The position numbers and the translations under genes are program-made. This document shows, one piece after another, positions 21,835-34,075 of a DNA stretch of 64,000 bases. The notes beneath the pieces are model-generated. The model made no database searches. It had not been told where the DNA came from and saw only the letters and a list, made by a program, of their open reading frames with translations. Numbering within the stretch: the first letter of the stretch is position 1; each line of letters opens with the position of its first letter. Origin of the DNA: Favolaschia claudopus (Eukaryota > Basidiomycota > Agaricomycetes > Agaricales > Mycenaceae); contig JAWWNJ010000032.1 of the NCBI GenBank assembly GCA_037176885.1, forward strand, positions 1,902,962-1,966,961, in the 5' to 3' direction.

Positions 21835-22863
21835 ATGACCCCGAAATCAAACACCGTGACGGGCGTGACATCCACCTCACCGTCTCCCTCCATCTTGACT
21901 TGCTCTGGCGACGCAACGCACCCCCAGGCGTCCGCAGAATCAATTCATGGACTCTCCCTTTGGCGGCTTACGGGCTTCACCTCGCCTGGAGCGCACGATC
22001 TTCGAAGAAGCGGCGCTCTCATGCTTCCATCATATACCAGCACTCATGCTTACAGCGTGGCGCGTTAAGCTTTGGTGCGTAGATCAAATTTGGAGAATGA
22101 AAGAAAGAACTGAGACTGAAAAGAATTTATATAACAAGGGTGGAACCTCTTCTTTCTCGCATCGTCGTCTCTTCTGTGCGAGGTCGATGGACTTGATGCC
22201 AAGTATCCACACATGCACGACACGACTTTGCTGCAGAAACTGAAGCTCGGAACACCGCATCTCGCAGTCGGCTTATTTGCTCGTCACATTTTGTGGGACC
22301 TCGACGCTCTGAGCGTCTCGCATCTCATAGGCTGCTGTTCTCGCAGTCTGCACGGATGTTATGATTACCAACCTCTTCGTTCTTGGAGACCCCGCTCCCC
22401 AGCTTCAATGAACTCTCGGACCTTCGGCATCTGACCATTCATTGGAGGTCTCTCTGCATCGACTCCGGCTCTGGCCGTATCGACTTTGCATGCTGCCGAC
22501 TCTTTCAACGCCACCTCACACATCTAGAACTGATTGATTGTGACTCGGCCGACTTTCCAGATGCCCTCGTAGGGTTAGATAATGCAATTCGAAATCATCT
22601 AACCCACATTGCGTTCGATGCTGTCGCTGATGCCGCTGCTGTCCACGATCGAATTCGGATGATGTCTCGTAGCCTGCAGTGCATAGTGTTCATGGAAATC
22701 GGGCGGGCGAGGCATCTACGGGCCCCGTTCTGCTGATGATCGATTCGTGGTTCTTCGTCAAATCCGATGGTTTGAGGATTGGTTGCGCGGCGCGATAATT
22801 GGGGAGGATTATTGGGCGCTTGCGGATCGGTTTATTGCGGCGAAGAGGGCGGGGAAGGTGGAC
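21835..22863 (+). pseudogene. Decayed LRR/F-box-type gene (Agaricomycete multicopy family)
   Basis: Pieces of one protein appear in order but in different frames: SPRLERTIFEEAALSC...IPALMLTAWRVKLW, a GTGCGT donor, WVEPLL, CEVDGLDAKYPHMHDTTLL, VTNLFVLGDP, ELSDLRHLTIHW, LTHLELIDCDSADFPDALVG, LTHIAFDAVAD, then DDRFVVL...DYWALADRFIAAKRAGK. This order fits an abundant Agaricomycete family whose members open with ERxIFE..A and RV..WxEPLLYR and close with DYW..AD. At least three frame changes (about 22165, 22395 and 22715) cannot be explained by simple introns, so the copy is a pseudogene. A fragment of a close relative lies at 38224-38424 on the other strand. Confidence 0.75.
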
Positions 22864-24951
22864 CGTACGTGGACCTGTTTTCCGCTAAATGAACTTGACG
22901 TATTAAAGATTATTTAGGGTCGTGCTATCATATTTCGTGGGAATCGTAAACGGTAAGACTAGCTTTTCGTTTGACTGTTCTCCAGGGCTGAGTTTGGTCG
23001 AGGGTGTTTCTTTTTTGGAATGAAGGAGAATGAAGGACGTTGGAGGTGAATTTAGGGACATGATGTTCAACGCTCGGGGCTGTTAAATGGATCTGGCATT
23101 TACTGTGATATTTTCGTTCCTACAGGTCCTGGACGCTGATCATCTAGGTGGTAGCTGCCCTCGACGGATATCGGAGATTTTGAGGACCAGCTATTCGAGT
23201 AAGAGATTCGGAAAAGTTTTCAATTTCACGTCTGCGCAAGTACGGTCAGCTTCAAGTCTGAGTCCTTGTATACAGCGAGGAATCAGTTTTCGTTGCGAAA
23301 ATAGCGGCTTCTACGACGGAGGGGGATTTTTGTTCATCGGCCGTTTTTTAATAGTGGAGAGTTGATAGGGTGCAACGAGGTATGCTTCATTTTTTGTTCG
23401 GTCCTTCACACTCTTCTCAACCCGCCGCATTTCTCAACCTCCCAGATATTTTCAAATCGGTGATTTGTAAACTTTTCGGACGGATTGCGAGTCTCGGAGT
23501 CTGTTTCAAGTTTGAATACACTCATTCACTTGACGATACTCCGGCCATGTTATTTAGTTTTTCTCTTTTTGCTTCGTGGAACCGTCGCCGATGAGATATC
23601 CGAGGCAAGGCCTCTCAGCTCTGTTGAATTTCATCTCTTGTCGTCGCTTTCAAAGTGTTTCTATTCTGCGTAACTTCGCCGATCCTGCTTTCGACCCCGT
23701 GCGCATCGTTGTCCCGCCGAAAATATTAATCTGGCGAAACTGAGGCCCTCACCAGGAATAAGGCCTCTTGACAGTCGATAAGCATGCCAAGTTTGAAATC
23801 GCTTTTCAACTTTCAGGCACAACAGCCGGATGTAGCCGGATCAGCAGCCTCGGATCATCCGGCATCAAAGTATATATAAGCTCGCAAATTTGCCTCACGA
23901 CTGTCGCATCTTCCCTTCCTCAACTCCTCCCTCCTTCGCACCCGCCAATCCCCCCTGCTCTGCCATCCTGCTGAGTCGCTGTTCTGATCTGTGTGATACC
24001 TCTGAGCATGGTACCTTGCATTCTGGTGCGTCGTCGCGGGGGTAGCCTTGCTTTTTGACTGACAATCGGCGTCGATAGTACTATAAAGTCTCATGAATGT
24101 CGCGCAACTCCATCTCTGGAATCATCGCTATCTCAGCTGCTCGACGCTGCCCGTCGCCCTTAGCTCAACTCCGCTGCTATTTCCTCCTCTTTTCGGGGTC
24201 GCCTTTTACCTACTCTGCATCAGCATGATTCCGGTCTCCCTTCCGCCGTCGCCTACTCCGACATCTCCTTCACTCCTGGCGCCGACCTACCCCAAACGTG
24301 TGCCTGATGTTCTGATGTTCCTCACCCTCACCCTCGTCACGCTCACACCGCCATGTGGAGTTCCCGAGTCAAAAGTCCGTTTCACCCGTATCTTGGCGCC
24401 GCACTCTTCCGCGATGGTCAACGCAACCTACGAGCTCGTCGTTCGGTCGGCCCCTCGTTCCTGTTCTTCCAAACTCCTCGTCATGACCGAAGCAAAAACG
24501 AATACTTATACTGGCCCTCCTCATATGCGGCCTTCTTCGCTGGATCCTGGACCCCCTGCCCCTTCGCCTCGTTCTCGCTGTCCCTTATTTCCGACACCTC
24601 GACGACAGCCGTGATCGATGACCTTCGTTGCGATGATCGCCATGCGTTTCCCCCGACGGCGATACTCTCCTGTTCCGATTTCATCTTGCTCCGCAAGTCG
24701 CTGCTCTTCGCCTCCCTGTTGAAATTCGGCAAGTACCTACACCAGCTCTCGTTCCGAGAGCTCCGTAGCAGTTTCAACTACAGTACTTCCCTGCCTCGCC
24801 TGATCTCCGTTTGTATTTTGTTGTAGATATGTATTTGTCTTCGAAACCCCCGTTATCTTGGACTTGATCCCCTCCGAATCCTCCATCCTCCTCCCTCTGA
24901 CCAGCCGCCGTTCACCGTCTGTCTGCCCCTCAACCTACCTATCCGCGAACC
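22864..24951. other. Gene-poor stretch upstream of the transporter
   Basis: At 23235-23300 a short block containing TATACAGCGAGGAAT(C/T) matches, in reverse orientation, a block at about 38040-38100. Both lie downstream of LRR relics, so a larger old duplication is likely. A plus-strand frame of about 157 codons (24353-24826) is open but has no recognised motif; it could be transporter 5' sequence or a separate unknown gene. Confidence 0.35.
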
Positions 24952-27900
24952 ATGTCCGTCGACGCTCATCGCCGAGCATCCCATGAGATAGACGAGCTTG
25001 AGGAGAAAGAGAAAGACGTCGAACTCGGAACTGCGATGGACGAGCCTGAATCGCTCGCTGCGGCTCAACCTGAAGTCGTCGTCGAGCAAAATGAGGGTAA
25101 GTAATCTGTTTCGTGCCCTGTTTTCTTCTCTCTTCTCTCTTCTCTCTTTCAATTACTCCCGTTCCCCCCTCATCCTCCATTCCTCCATTCACATTCTTCC
25201 TCGTACTCGTAGGCGTCAACCGAATCGAAGCGCTCTGTAAGTTTCCCTCCCCGTCCCATCCTCCTACTCATACTCCCCTCGGCTGACTGCATCGTACCTC
25301 CGTTCCAAAGACCTCGTCTTCAGCAAAGGATGGAAGCTGTGGATTTTATACGGGTGCGTCCTCCTCCTCCATTGAATCACGACTTCTTTCACACGATTCA
25401 AGTAAAGCTAACTTTTCTTTGATATCTGCATGCAGCTCCATCACCCTCATCTCCTCCGCCTACGCCCTCAGCACCAGCACGACCTACACATTCGAAGCCT
25501 ACGCCGCCTCCTCTTTCGAAAGTCACCCCCTCATTGGCGCCATTGCTGTAGCGGTGGCGATTACGGCGGCGGTGGTGTTGCCGGTTTATGCCAAGGTCGG
25601 GGGGATCGCTCGTTTTTTTTTCTTTGCTTGACTTCGGCCTTCCGCTGTTTTTCTTCAAGATTCCCCCTGCTGTTCTCGTTTTGAATCCTAGAACTAAATT
25701 TTGCGTATCGTAGATCGCAGATATAACATCTCGTCCGCTCGTCCTCTCCCTCTCGATCTTGTTCTATGCCATAGGATACATCGTCGTAGCGGCGTCGAAG
25801 ACGATCGGGGCGCTTGCGGGTGGTGAGTCTTGTCTTTCCTTCCCTTTCATCCCTTTCCTCTCCTTTCCATATGCTAGCTAAACTGCGACTGGTTGGATTT
25901 TGTAGGTGAGGTTATCTACACGATCGGGAACGGCGGGATCAATATCAGTGCGTCCATTTTCCATTTCACTTCTATACTTCTATTGCATAACACAGCAAAC
26001 CCACTCTCCCAATCAATCAAGTCATGACCATCCTCATCGCGGACCTCACCAGCCTCCAATGGCGCGGCTTCGTGCAAGGGCTGTATGGCGTCCCGTTTGT
26101 TATTACGACGTTCGTGGCGGGGAAGATTGCGGATGGGATCTCGGCGAATACGGTTGATGGGTGGAGGTGGGGGGTGCGTGCTTTTCTTTTCATTTCATCT
26201 CTCCTCCCCTCTTTCCTTTCTCGCTGTATTTTCTTTGCTCTTGATGCTTATTCGTCGTCGTGATTTGGACTTTGAGGAAAATACTAACCGACGTGAATTG
26301 TAGTACGGAATGTTCGTGATCATCTTCCCCGTTTCGATGGCGCCTGCGCTGGTTGTTTTGTTTTGGGGCGATAGGAAGGCGAAGAGGCTTCAGGGTACGC
26401 ACTTCAAATCTCACAATATCATCATCGCGCTCATTTGGCCCTAGCCCTTGCAACTCAACAGCTCCCTACGCCTACTACTTCCCAAACGCCAGTGGGCTTC
26501 AACCTCGCAGCGCTCACCCACTACTGGCATCACGTCGACGCCTTCGGTCTCATCCTCCTCGCAACTGGGTTTGCCCTCCTCCTCTTACCACTGACGCTGT
26601 ACTCCTCGGTGAAAAGCGGGTGGAGGAATCGTGCGTTGTTTCGCCTTCTTAAGTAATTCGCCTTCCTTTCACGTCTAATCTCCCTTCAACCTCAAGCCTC
26701 TCTCATCGCAATGTTCGTCGTGGGCGGAGTCCTCTTCGTCGCGTACTGCGCGTGGGAGTTGAAGTGGGCGCGTCATCCGATGATGCCTGTGCGGGTTCTG
26801 AACAAGACTTTCGTGAGTATCAACTTTCGAGAATCTCTTCATCGATTCAAATCGGTCGATTGTTTTTCAGCTTTGCTGCGTCGCGATCGACTTCTTATGG
26901 TTCCTGTCAAGCACCATGACGCTGACCTACTTCTCGTCTTACGTCTACGTCGTGAAGGATTGGTCGGTCAGTCTAAACTCCATTCCTTTTTGATATGCTA
27001 CTACTCAATCGAATCGTCCTGATGCAGCTCGACAATTACACGTATTTCAATAACATGTATGTTTTATCCCTTGCTCTTTCATTCCCATTCCTGTCTTGCG
27101 TGTAGAGTTCTCATCCTGCGCGTCAGCTCGAATCTCGGATTGAGCATATTCGGCTTCGTCGGGGGGATCATCCAACGAATGACCCACCGGTCCAAGGCTT
27201 TGCAGATGTTCGGGTTGTGTATCCGGCTGATGTGTGTTCTCCTCCTGCCTAGACCGTTTGCTATATCTATCTCATAATCGGGTCATCATGTTAGCGGTCA
27301 AGGCCTCGTACTACTAGCAGCAAACGGGAACAAAAGGTTCGCTATCGCTGCTCGCTTTGAGAACGATTACCTGACGTGAAATGGAAGCGATGTCGTTCTC
27401 GTATGGGGCCAAATCCTGTGTGCTCTGGGCGGAGCATTTTCCGGGATCGCGGCTCAAGTCGCCAGTCAAGCGTCTGTTCCTCATCAGGTTAATAGCCACG
27501 CCTTCTTTCCTTTCGCAGGCCCGACTAACATCCAAACGCATCAGGAGCTCGCAATCGCTATATCGCTCTTTCTCCTCTGGACGACTCTGGGTGGAGCGAT
27601 TGGCTCCGCTGTCGCAGCTGCAATCTGGAATGCGAAGCTCCCTGCTAATTTGGACAAATACCTCGGAGACCAGCTAAATTCAACTGAAATTGAGGAGATT
27701 TTTGGATCCATTCTCGTTGCCCGGGAAGCGGAGCCGCGAGACCTTGTTATCAAGGGTATGCACAGACTATGCCTGAATATTCTTAAAATGCTTGTGCTAA
27801 CGGGAGAGGCAGCATACGACGACACTGCTTTTCAACTATTCCTTCCTTCCCTCGTTTTATCCGTGCTTCCCCTCGTCGCAGGCTTGCTTACCACCGACTT

Positions 27901-28006
27901 TTATCTGGGTACTCAGCACAACGCGATAGAGGACAAAGAGGTTCGCTTGCGGGAGAAGGAGGAGACAGTCGATGCAGTGACGGATAAGGAGAAATCCATG
28001 GGTTGA
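24952..28006 (+). CDS. Siderophore-iron transporter, MFS (SIT/ARN family), 17 exons
   Basis: Exons: 24952-25096, 25213-25236, 25311-25353, 25436-25595, 25714-25822, 25906-25947, 26022-26173, 26304-26394, 26445-26630, 26697-26812, 26871-26966, 27028-27056, 27106-27231, 27295-27336, 27388-27487, 27545-27755, 27813-28006. They make one frame of 621 residues. Seen: an acidic cytosolic N-terminus, then FSKGWKLWILYG, multiple membrane segments, IADLTSLQWRGFVQGLYG, ADGI...WRWGYGMF and a hydrophilic C-terminus. These are hallmarks of the SIT subfamily (about 14 TM), which imports Fe(III)-siderophore complexes by proton symport at the plasma membrane. The substrate siderophore is unknown. No siderophore synthetase lies nearby. 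Such genes are usually induced under iron starvation; I did not identify a specific site. The gene appears intact. Confidence 0.95.
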
Positions 28007-28832
28007 TACGATGTGATGACAACTCGGTTGAATTGTAGCAAGGTTTTCCTGAATAGAACAATATTGCAAAGAACATAAGAACAAAATCTCGATGTTTGGC
28101 AACGCAATCACTTGAACGTATGCAGCTTGTCCCTGATATTATCGCGCACATTCCGCGCCATAAACCTCAAGTTGCTCTAAATCATAGTTCGCCTTGTCTA
28201 TGTATTTCATTGCCACAACCCAAGATACAGACGAATACATTTCAACGCCAGAAGAACCGAATCCTGACTTCGAAATTATCAAAGAACGCAATGCCAGATT
28301 CCATTCTTATCCTTGGTTTCATACACGGATTCACCTTGGAGCACAATGACGGCCTGGATGTTGTTGAAGTCTTCCAGCAGCCAACTAGTTTGGAAGAAAA
28401 CTTGGCTTTCCATCTGAATCGATATCGTCGCTCGCGGACCTGACCAAATTGCTGAAAAGAAGATCTTTTCTATACGCGGTAGCTCTAGCTATTTGTGTCC
28501 AATTGCAAGCTGAGGTTATCGTTCTAATTCACCAAGAGCGTTCTCAAGGGCTGTCGAAGTCAGGAAAAGTCGAGACCAAGTCCTATGACCTAATGAGAGA
28601 CATCAATTGTAAGGAATGAAAAGTGTCTACAGAATATGTGTATAGACAGGCATTGTGCGTGCGGATAGATAGAGAGATGGATGCTATGGAATAAGTAGTA
28701 CAATGATTATAAAGAAAACGTTCACGCAGAGTCAAAAAAAGAGAGGAAAAAGAAAAACGATGGGGATAATATGTAGTGCGATAGCTTTTGAATCCGGTCC
28801 TATCCTGTCCTCGCCCCCTTCTCTTCCATATA
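28007..28832. other. Convergent intergenic region
   Basis: Three-prime flanks of the siderophore transporter (plus) and the large disordered protein (minus). Nothing else was recognised. Confidence 0.5.
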
Positions 28833-31800
28833 CTACGGCGTCGGCTTCCAGCTTGACGGCGCCGGCGGTTTCCGCGCCGCACCAGGGTTTCGCGCTGGGC
28901 TTGCAGGCTGACTGGCAGTCCTCTGCCGAGGCTGCATCTGCGTACCACTCGGTCTCCCTCCGGACGAAGAAGCGACGGGCGGGAAGTAGCCCGAGTCCCG
29001 TCCACTTTGCCCCGCCATCTTGCTGAGATTGCCGCTGCTGGAGCTCCTCGCGTAGCGCTCCGTCGACGGACCAAACGACTCTCCATAGACGCTCCGCGAT
29101 GAGCTCCAATTGCCTCCTCCTCCACCCCCACCTCCTCCACCATAATCGCTCCGCGCCCCTCCTCCCCCACCACCACCATACTCGCTGCGTGCGCCTCCAC
29201 CCCCTCCGCCAAACATCGATCGCGGCCCAGGCGGGAACAGCGTACTTCCCCCAGGCGTCCAGCCACCCATCCCGCCTCCATAAACACTTCCGCCGTACAC
29301 GCTCCCGCCGCCACCACCACCATACACGCTCCCACCACCCCCACCGCCATACACGCTCCCCCTCCCCCCACCGACACTTGACCCCCGCTCCCACTCCTCC
29401 CCCGCCGCCGCCATCGCCTGCTGCGCCACCGCCATCTGGTACGCCTGCTTCGCAAACATCATCGCCTGCTGGTGCGCCGCGTAGAAGCTGGGATCCGCGG
29501 GGGGAGGGACCATGAATTGCTGAGGGCTGAGACCGCCCGCGCCGCCGGCACCCCATCCAGCGCCAGGAGACCCAGCGGTGGGCGGGGAGCCGAAGCCCAT
29601 GGGCATATTCATGTTCATGCCCATCGGCATCTGCATCCCCATAGGCATATTCATGGGCAAGTTCATCGGCATATTCATCCCCATCATATTCATAGGCATA
29701 TTCCCGCCCATGCCCATACTCATCTGCCCCATCATGGGATTCATGCGCGCTTGGTTAATCGGCACGTCGTCGTCGCTGTCGACGCCTCCCTCGTCGTCTT
29801 CGTCCTTCACGGTGGGACCGCGACCGTTGATGACGTTCCCGAGCTGCGGGTATGTATCGTCAGGTCCTCGAAAATCAAGAAAAAAAAACAAAGCTTATAC
29901 CTCAATCGCAGCCTTCGCCTCGCTCCTCCTCCTCTCCCGCCTCCTCTCCTCCTCCTGCATCGGCGTCTCAACAGGCTTTGCCACAGCCTTCGCCTTCGCC
30001 TTCCCCGCGCCTTCCTCAAAGTCAAAGCTGACACTCCTCCTCTTCTGATGAGCCGCCACAACCCCCACCCGCCTCGGCATCAACCCACTAACACCCCCGC
30101 TCCACTGCTCCTTCTCCTCGTCCCTCGTACTCGCCCCACTACTTCCACCCATATCGCTCCCGTCCTTGGGCGTCATGGGCGCGGGGCCACTACTCGAATC
30201 GCCCGTCGAGCTCGCAGGACTGTTCCGGCGCGGGGTGGCAAACGGTCGTCGAGGAGGAATGGCATTGGGGTTGACGTTGGCGGCGAGCATCGACGAGGAG
30301 ATCGTACTGCTGGCGGTGTTACGTACAGGCGGAGACGCAGCGTTGGTGAGATTGGCGCGCGACGAAGCTAGGCTGGATGACGTCGAAGGTGCGGGGGCAG
30401 GTGGGGGAAGGGTACTGCTTCGAGGGGCGGGGGACGCAGCAGCCGCGGGCGAAGTCGTAGTCGACTTCTGCTGCGACTGTTGCTGCCCAAGCGGCATCAT
30501 CGTACTGCTCCGCTGACGAGGCTGTATCGCCTGCGCTGCGACAGAAGGTCTCGCAGCAGCACCCACGCGGGCCTCAGATCCACTCGTCGGATTTGTCGAA
30601 GAAGAAGTCGTCGAAGGGGTCGTAGAAGCTGCCGCAGAAGCAGAAGACGACGACGTAGTCGACACTTCCGACGTCCCCAAACGACCAAACATACTCCCCA
30701 CTGACGACGAGGCCGGTATAAGCGTACTACTCCGCTGCCTCGTCTGCGGCCCCAGCGCACCACTGCTACTGCTACTCCCCAACTCCACCGCCGCCCCAAG
30801 ACTCCGATTCTGCACATGCGCAGCCCGCGACGTAACGCTAAACCCAGGCGTCGGCGACCTCTGCTTGATCACAATCGGCGCCACGAACGCGTCTTTCTCC
30901 ATCTCCGTCTCGTCCTCCTTCGTGGGCGCCTTGACCTCAAACACCCCCGCACCCTCCTCCTTCTCAGGAGTAATATCATCGCCGTTCCGACTAACAAGCG
31001 CAATGCCCCCGCCCAACATCGCCGCCAGATCCCTGCCCAGAACGCTGTCCCGATAGGTATCGTCCTTATCGGCAGCATCGTCCGCCCACGTCCGCCGCGG
31101 CGCAGCAGAGATGATATCGCTCGACGAGCGCCGATGGAAGGCTTTACGGGCGGCGATGGAGGAGAACGCGGGCGGCGGAGGATTTGGGGTCGGCTGGAAT
31201 GTCGTTGTCGTTGTCGTGGTAGAAGTAAAGGTGGTGGTAGTGGTAGTAAGGGGAGTCTTCTTCTTCACCTCAACAGACACAGGCGACGGCGTCGACTTGA
31301 CGGGATGCACAATCCCCGCCTTCTCCCCACTCTTACCAGCAACAGCCCTCAACCTTTCACTCAACACATCCCTCTTCCCCGCATTCCCCGCAACAGGACT
31401 CGGGCTCGGGCTTGCACTCGCACCCGCACTCGTACTCGACACCCCCAAACTCGTACCACTCCCACCCGTATCCTTCCTCACGGGACTCGGACTCGGCGCC
31501 AACGAAACAAACGACATCGACGCGGAGGCGGACCCGAGCACGGGAGGCACCTCCCGCACAGGACTCGAAGGCGGCGACGGGAAATGCACCAACCCCGTCT
31601 TCATCCCCTTCCCCTTCGCATCCATATCCGCCGTCAAGCTCCTTACAGGCGGTGAGCGCGACGTCAACACTGGCGAGGGCTTTTCCTTCTCGCTCTCTTG
31701 GCTGCCTTTCTTCTCTTGCTGTCGACCTTTCAAAGTCGCCGCAAGCATCCCCCCGCCCGTGAATCCATCCTCGTTCCCACTCCCCTTCCCCATCTCCTTC

Positions 31801-34075
31801 TCCTTCCCAGACGCGGAAACAGGCTTCGCAGCCGTCAACGCCGCAATATCAATCAACGGCTTCGTCTTCTGCATCCCCGTCGTCCGCGAACTCGACGCAA
31901 CGCTACTCCCCCCGCCTGAATCGTTCCGCCTGTGCATACCCATGCCCATGCGGGCGGTGGCGAGTGGGCTGGAGAGGTTGGTATGGCTGAGCGGGCTCGC
32001 GAGATTCGTCTGGCTCGTAGAGGCGAGGTTCGTGCGACTCCCGCCAGCACTCCCCGCAGTCAGATTCGACATGGCGCTCCCGGGTCGCCGAGGCGCGACG
32101 AGCGTCGCGAGGGGGGCGTTGTCTGAATCCTCATCTTCCTCTTCGTCCTCGGAGGGTTCGGATTCAGAGGTATCAAGGGCGGACGCAGCGGGTGGCTTCT
32201 GTTTTTGCTGCGGACGCGGCTGTGGCCGAGACGCAGGGGCAGGCGCGGAAGAAGGAGACGTCGTAGACGCCGTAGAGGGTATTTGGAGGGCGGGGAGATG
32301 GTTTTGTGAGAGTCGGCGTTTCGCTGAAAAAGAGTACTCAGTCAGTCATTCATTCATAGCGCAGAAGACACGAGAGAAGAAAGAGAAGAATACCCACCAA
32401 TCATCGCACCACCAGCAGCCTTCACCGTCGTCGAAGCCCCCGTCTTCCCCTGCTGCGCCTGATACACCCCCAAACTCGACGCACTTCTCCCATACGCAGC
32501 ATGCCCCCCCTCGCTCCTGGCCCCACCTCTCCCCCTCCCTTCACCCTTCCTCCCATCTCTATCCCTACCACCCTCAGAATCCCCGTCATCCTCACTAGAC
32601 CCCCACCCCGCCTGCCCCTCCCTCCGATGCCTCCCACCCTTATCAAGATGGAGATTCGACCCTTGACTGCGATTGCCCCCGCCAACAGCATACATCCCCG
32701 TCCCTCTCTCCATCCCCGACGCAGGACCCGGACTCGGACTCCGCCACCCCGTCGGCGTATTATTCCCGCTCCTCTCACCCCCCTCCCTCCTCGCAACCGC
32801 CTCCCGAAACGCCGCCACGCTAATCCGACTGCTCCCGTTACTCGCGTCGCTTCCGCCGCGCTCGCGCATCGGGCGGGGGCGCCTTGGCGCACTCAACTCT
32901 GTTTGTGATGACAAAGAAGGGGAGTCGAGGGTGGATAGGTTTGACGCGGTGAGCTTCGCGGGGGGTGGTGGTGGGGCGTTGCTGCGGCTGTCATTGGCTT
33001 TGGTCTTGTTCGTGGCTTTCGATTTGTTATTGGGATTCGCTTGGGAATGCGGGGTATTGGACCGCGAAGGCGACGCCGACGAAGAAACCTCAGGCCCCAC
33101 ATGCCGAAACGCACGAAGATTGAATTCGTCCCCTCCACCACCACTTCCTCCTCCACCACCACCACCTTCCTTTCCATTCTCCCTGTCTTTCTCCTTCCCA
33201 TCCACATTAGCACCACCAGACGCACCACCCCCACCCCTCCCCCAAAACACAAACCGCCTCCCGCTCTTCACCCCCGCGCTCTTACTCGTCTTCGCCGACG
33301 TCGGGCTCTCACTCCCCCCACCGACAACCTCACTCGACAGAGGCGAATGCAAATGCAAATGCACCGCACTCGAATTCCCACTCCCCGCCCCTCCACCCCC
33401 CGAATTCCCACCACCAAAGGACGCACTCGTCTGCGTCTGCGGCGGCGGAAGGCTCCTCGTGCTCGGCGTACTCCCCAAGCCTAGCTGGAATGCGGGTACG
33501 CGCAACGAACTCCCCCCACCGCCTCCACCGGCTCCACTCATCTGCATTTGAGAAGCGTAAGACGCAGAACGCGGCGTGAGCTCCGACGACGTCGACAGCC
33601 TTCCCATATACGCGTACCCCGGCCTTAACTCGCCCTCCCCAAGCTCGCTGCCGTCGTCCCCATAAAACGACTCGCCGTCTCTTGAAAATGCTTGCGACGA
33701 GGAAGACACTCCACCACCTCCAGGTCCGACACGGACCTCATTCCGACTCTTCTTCCTTCCACCAAACAGCCCGCCAAGACCACCGCGTGCGCGCTCTTTG
33801 TCCTTGCCGTTCGGTGAAGAGGGTATAGCCGGCAGCGGCGTGGAGGAGGAGAGCGAGACGTAGCCCTCGGCGGTGGAGGTGGTGGGTGAGCTTGCTGTTG
33901 ATGAGGAGGGGGCGGGGGCGAGCTGCGAGGAGGAGGCGTATTGCAAGTACGCGGGGGTCGGGGAGAGGTGTGAATGCGAGGATGGGGAGTGTGATTGTTG
34001 GGAGGATGCTGACGATGAGGAGGTCGGGTGGAGGTCGGGTTTGCTGCGCGTGAAGAGGTTGGCGAGGCGGGGCAT
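28833..34075 (-). CDS. Very large low-complexity, probably disordered protein
   Basis: Exons, minus strand: 34075-32398, 32323-29901, 29843-28833, with introns of 74 and 57 nt that keep frame. The product is about 1703 residues beginning MPRLANLFTRSKPDLHP. Almost all of it is Ser/Pro/Thr/Gly-rich low complexity with phosphosite-like SPxR motifs (LTSRSPPVRSL, FPSPPSSPVRE). Ordered islands are few: a basic RRxSVSFDFEEG segment, an Arg/Glu-rich helix (EEERRRERRRSEAKAAIE) and LGNVINGRGPTV just after the last intron. Next to it is a roughly 55-residue methionine-rich tract (repeats of M-P-M, M-G-M, M-N-M; genomic about 29590-29750), then Gly-rich GGGSVYGG and GGGARSxYGG repeats. I do not recognise a named gene. 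A cortical or cytoskeletal scaffold role would be a guess. The high GC makes long false frames on the other strand. Confidence 0.85.

Noticed and set aside
28583..32598. Long open frames opposite or beside the large protein (for example plus strand 29472-30371 and 31111-32598, minus strand 28583-29455)
   Set aside because: They are shadows of GC-rich low-complexity coding sequence; the minus-strand model with two in-frame introns explains the region.
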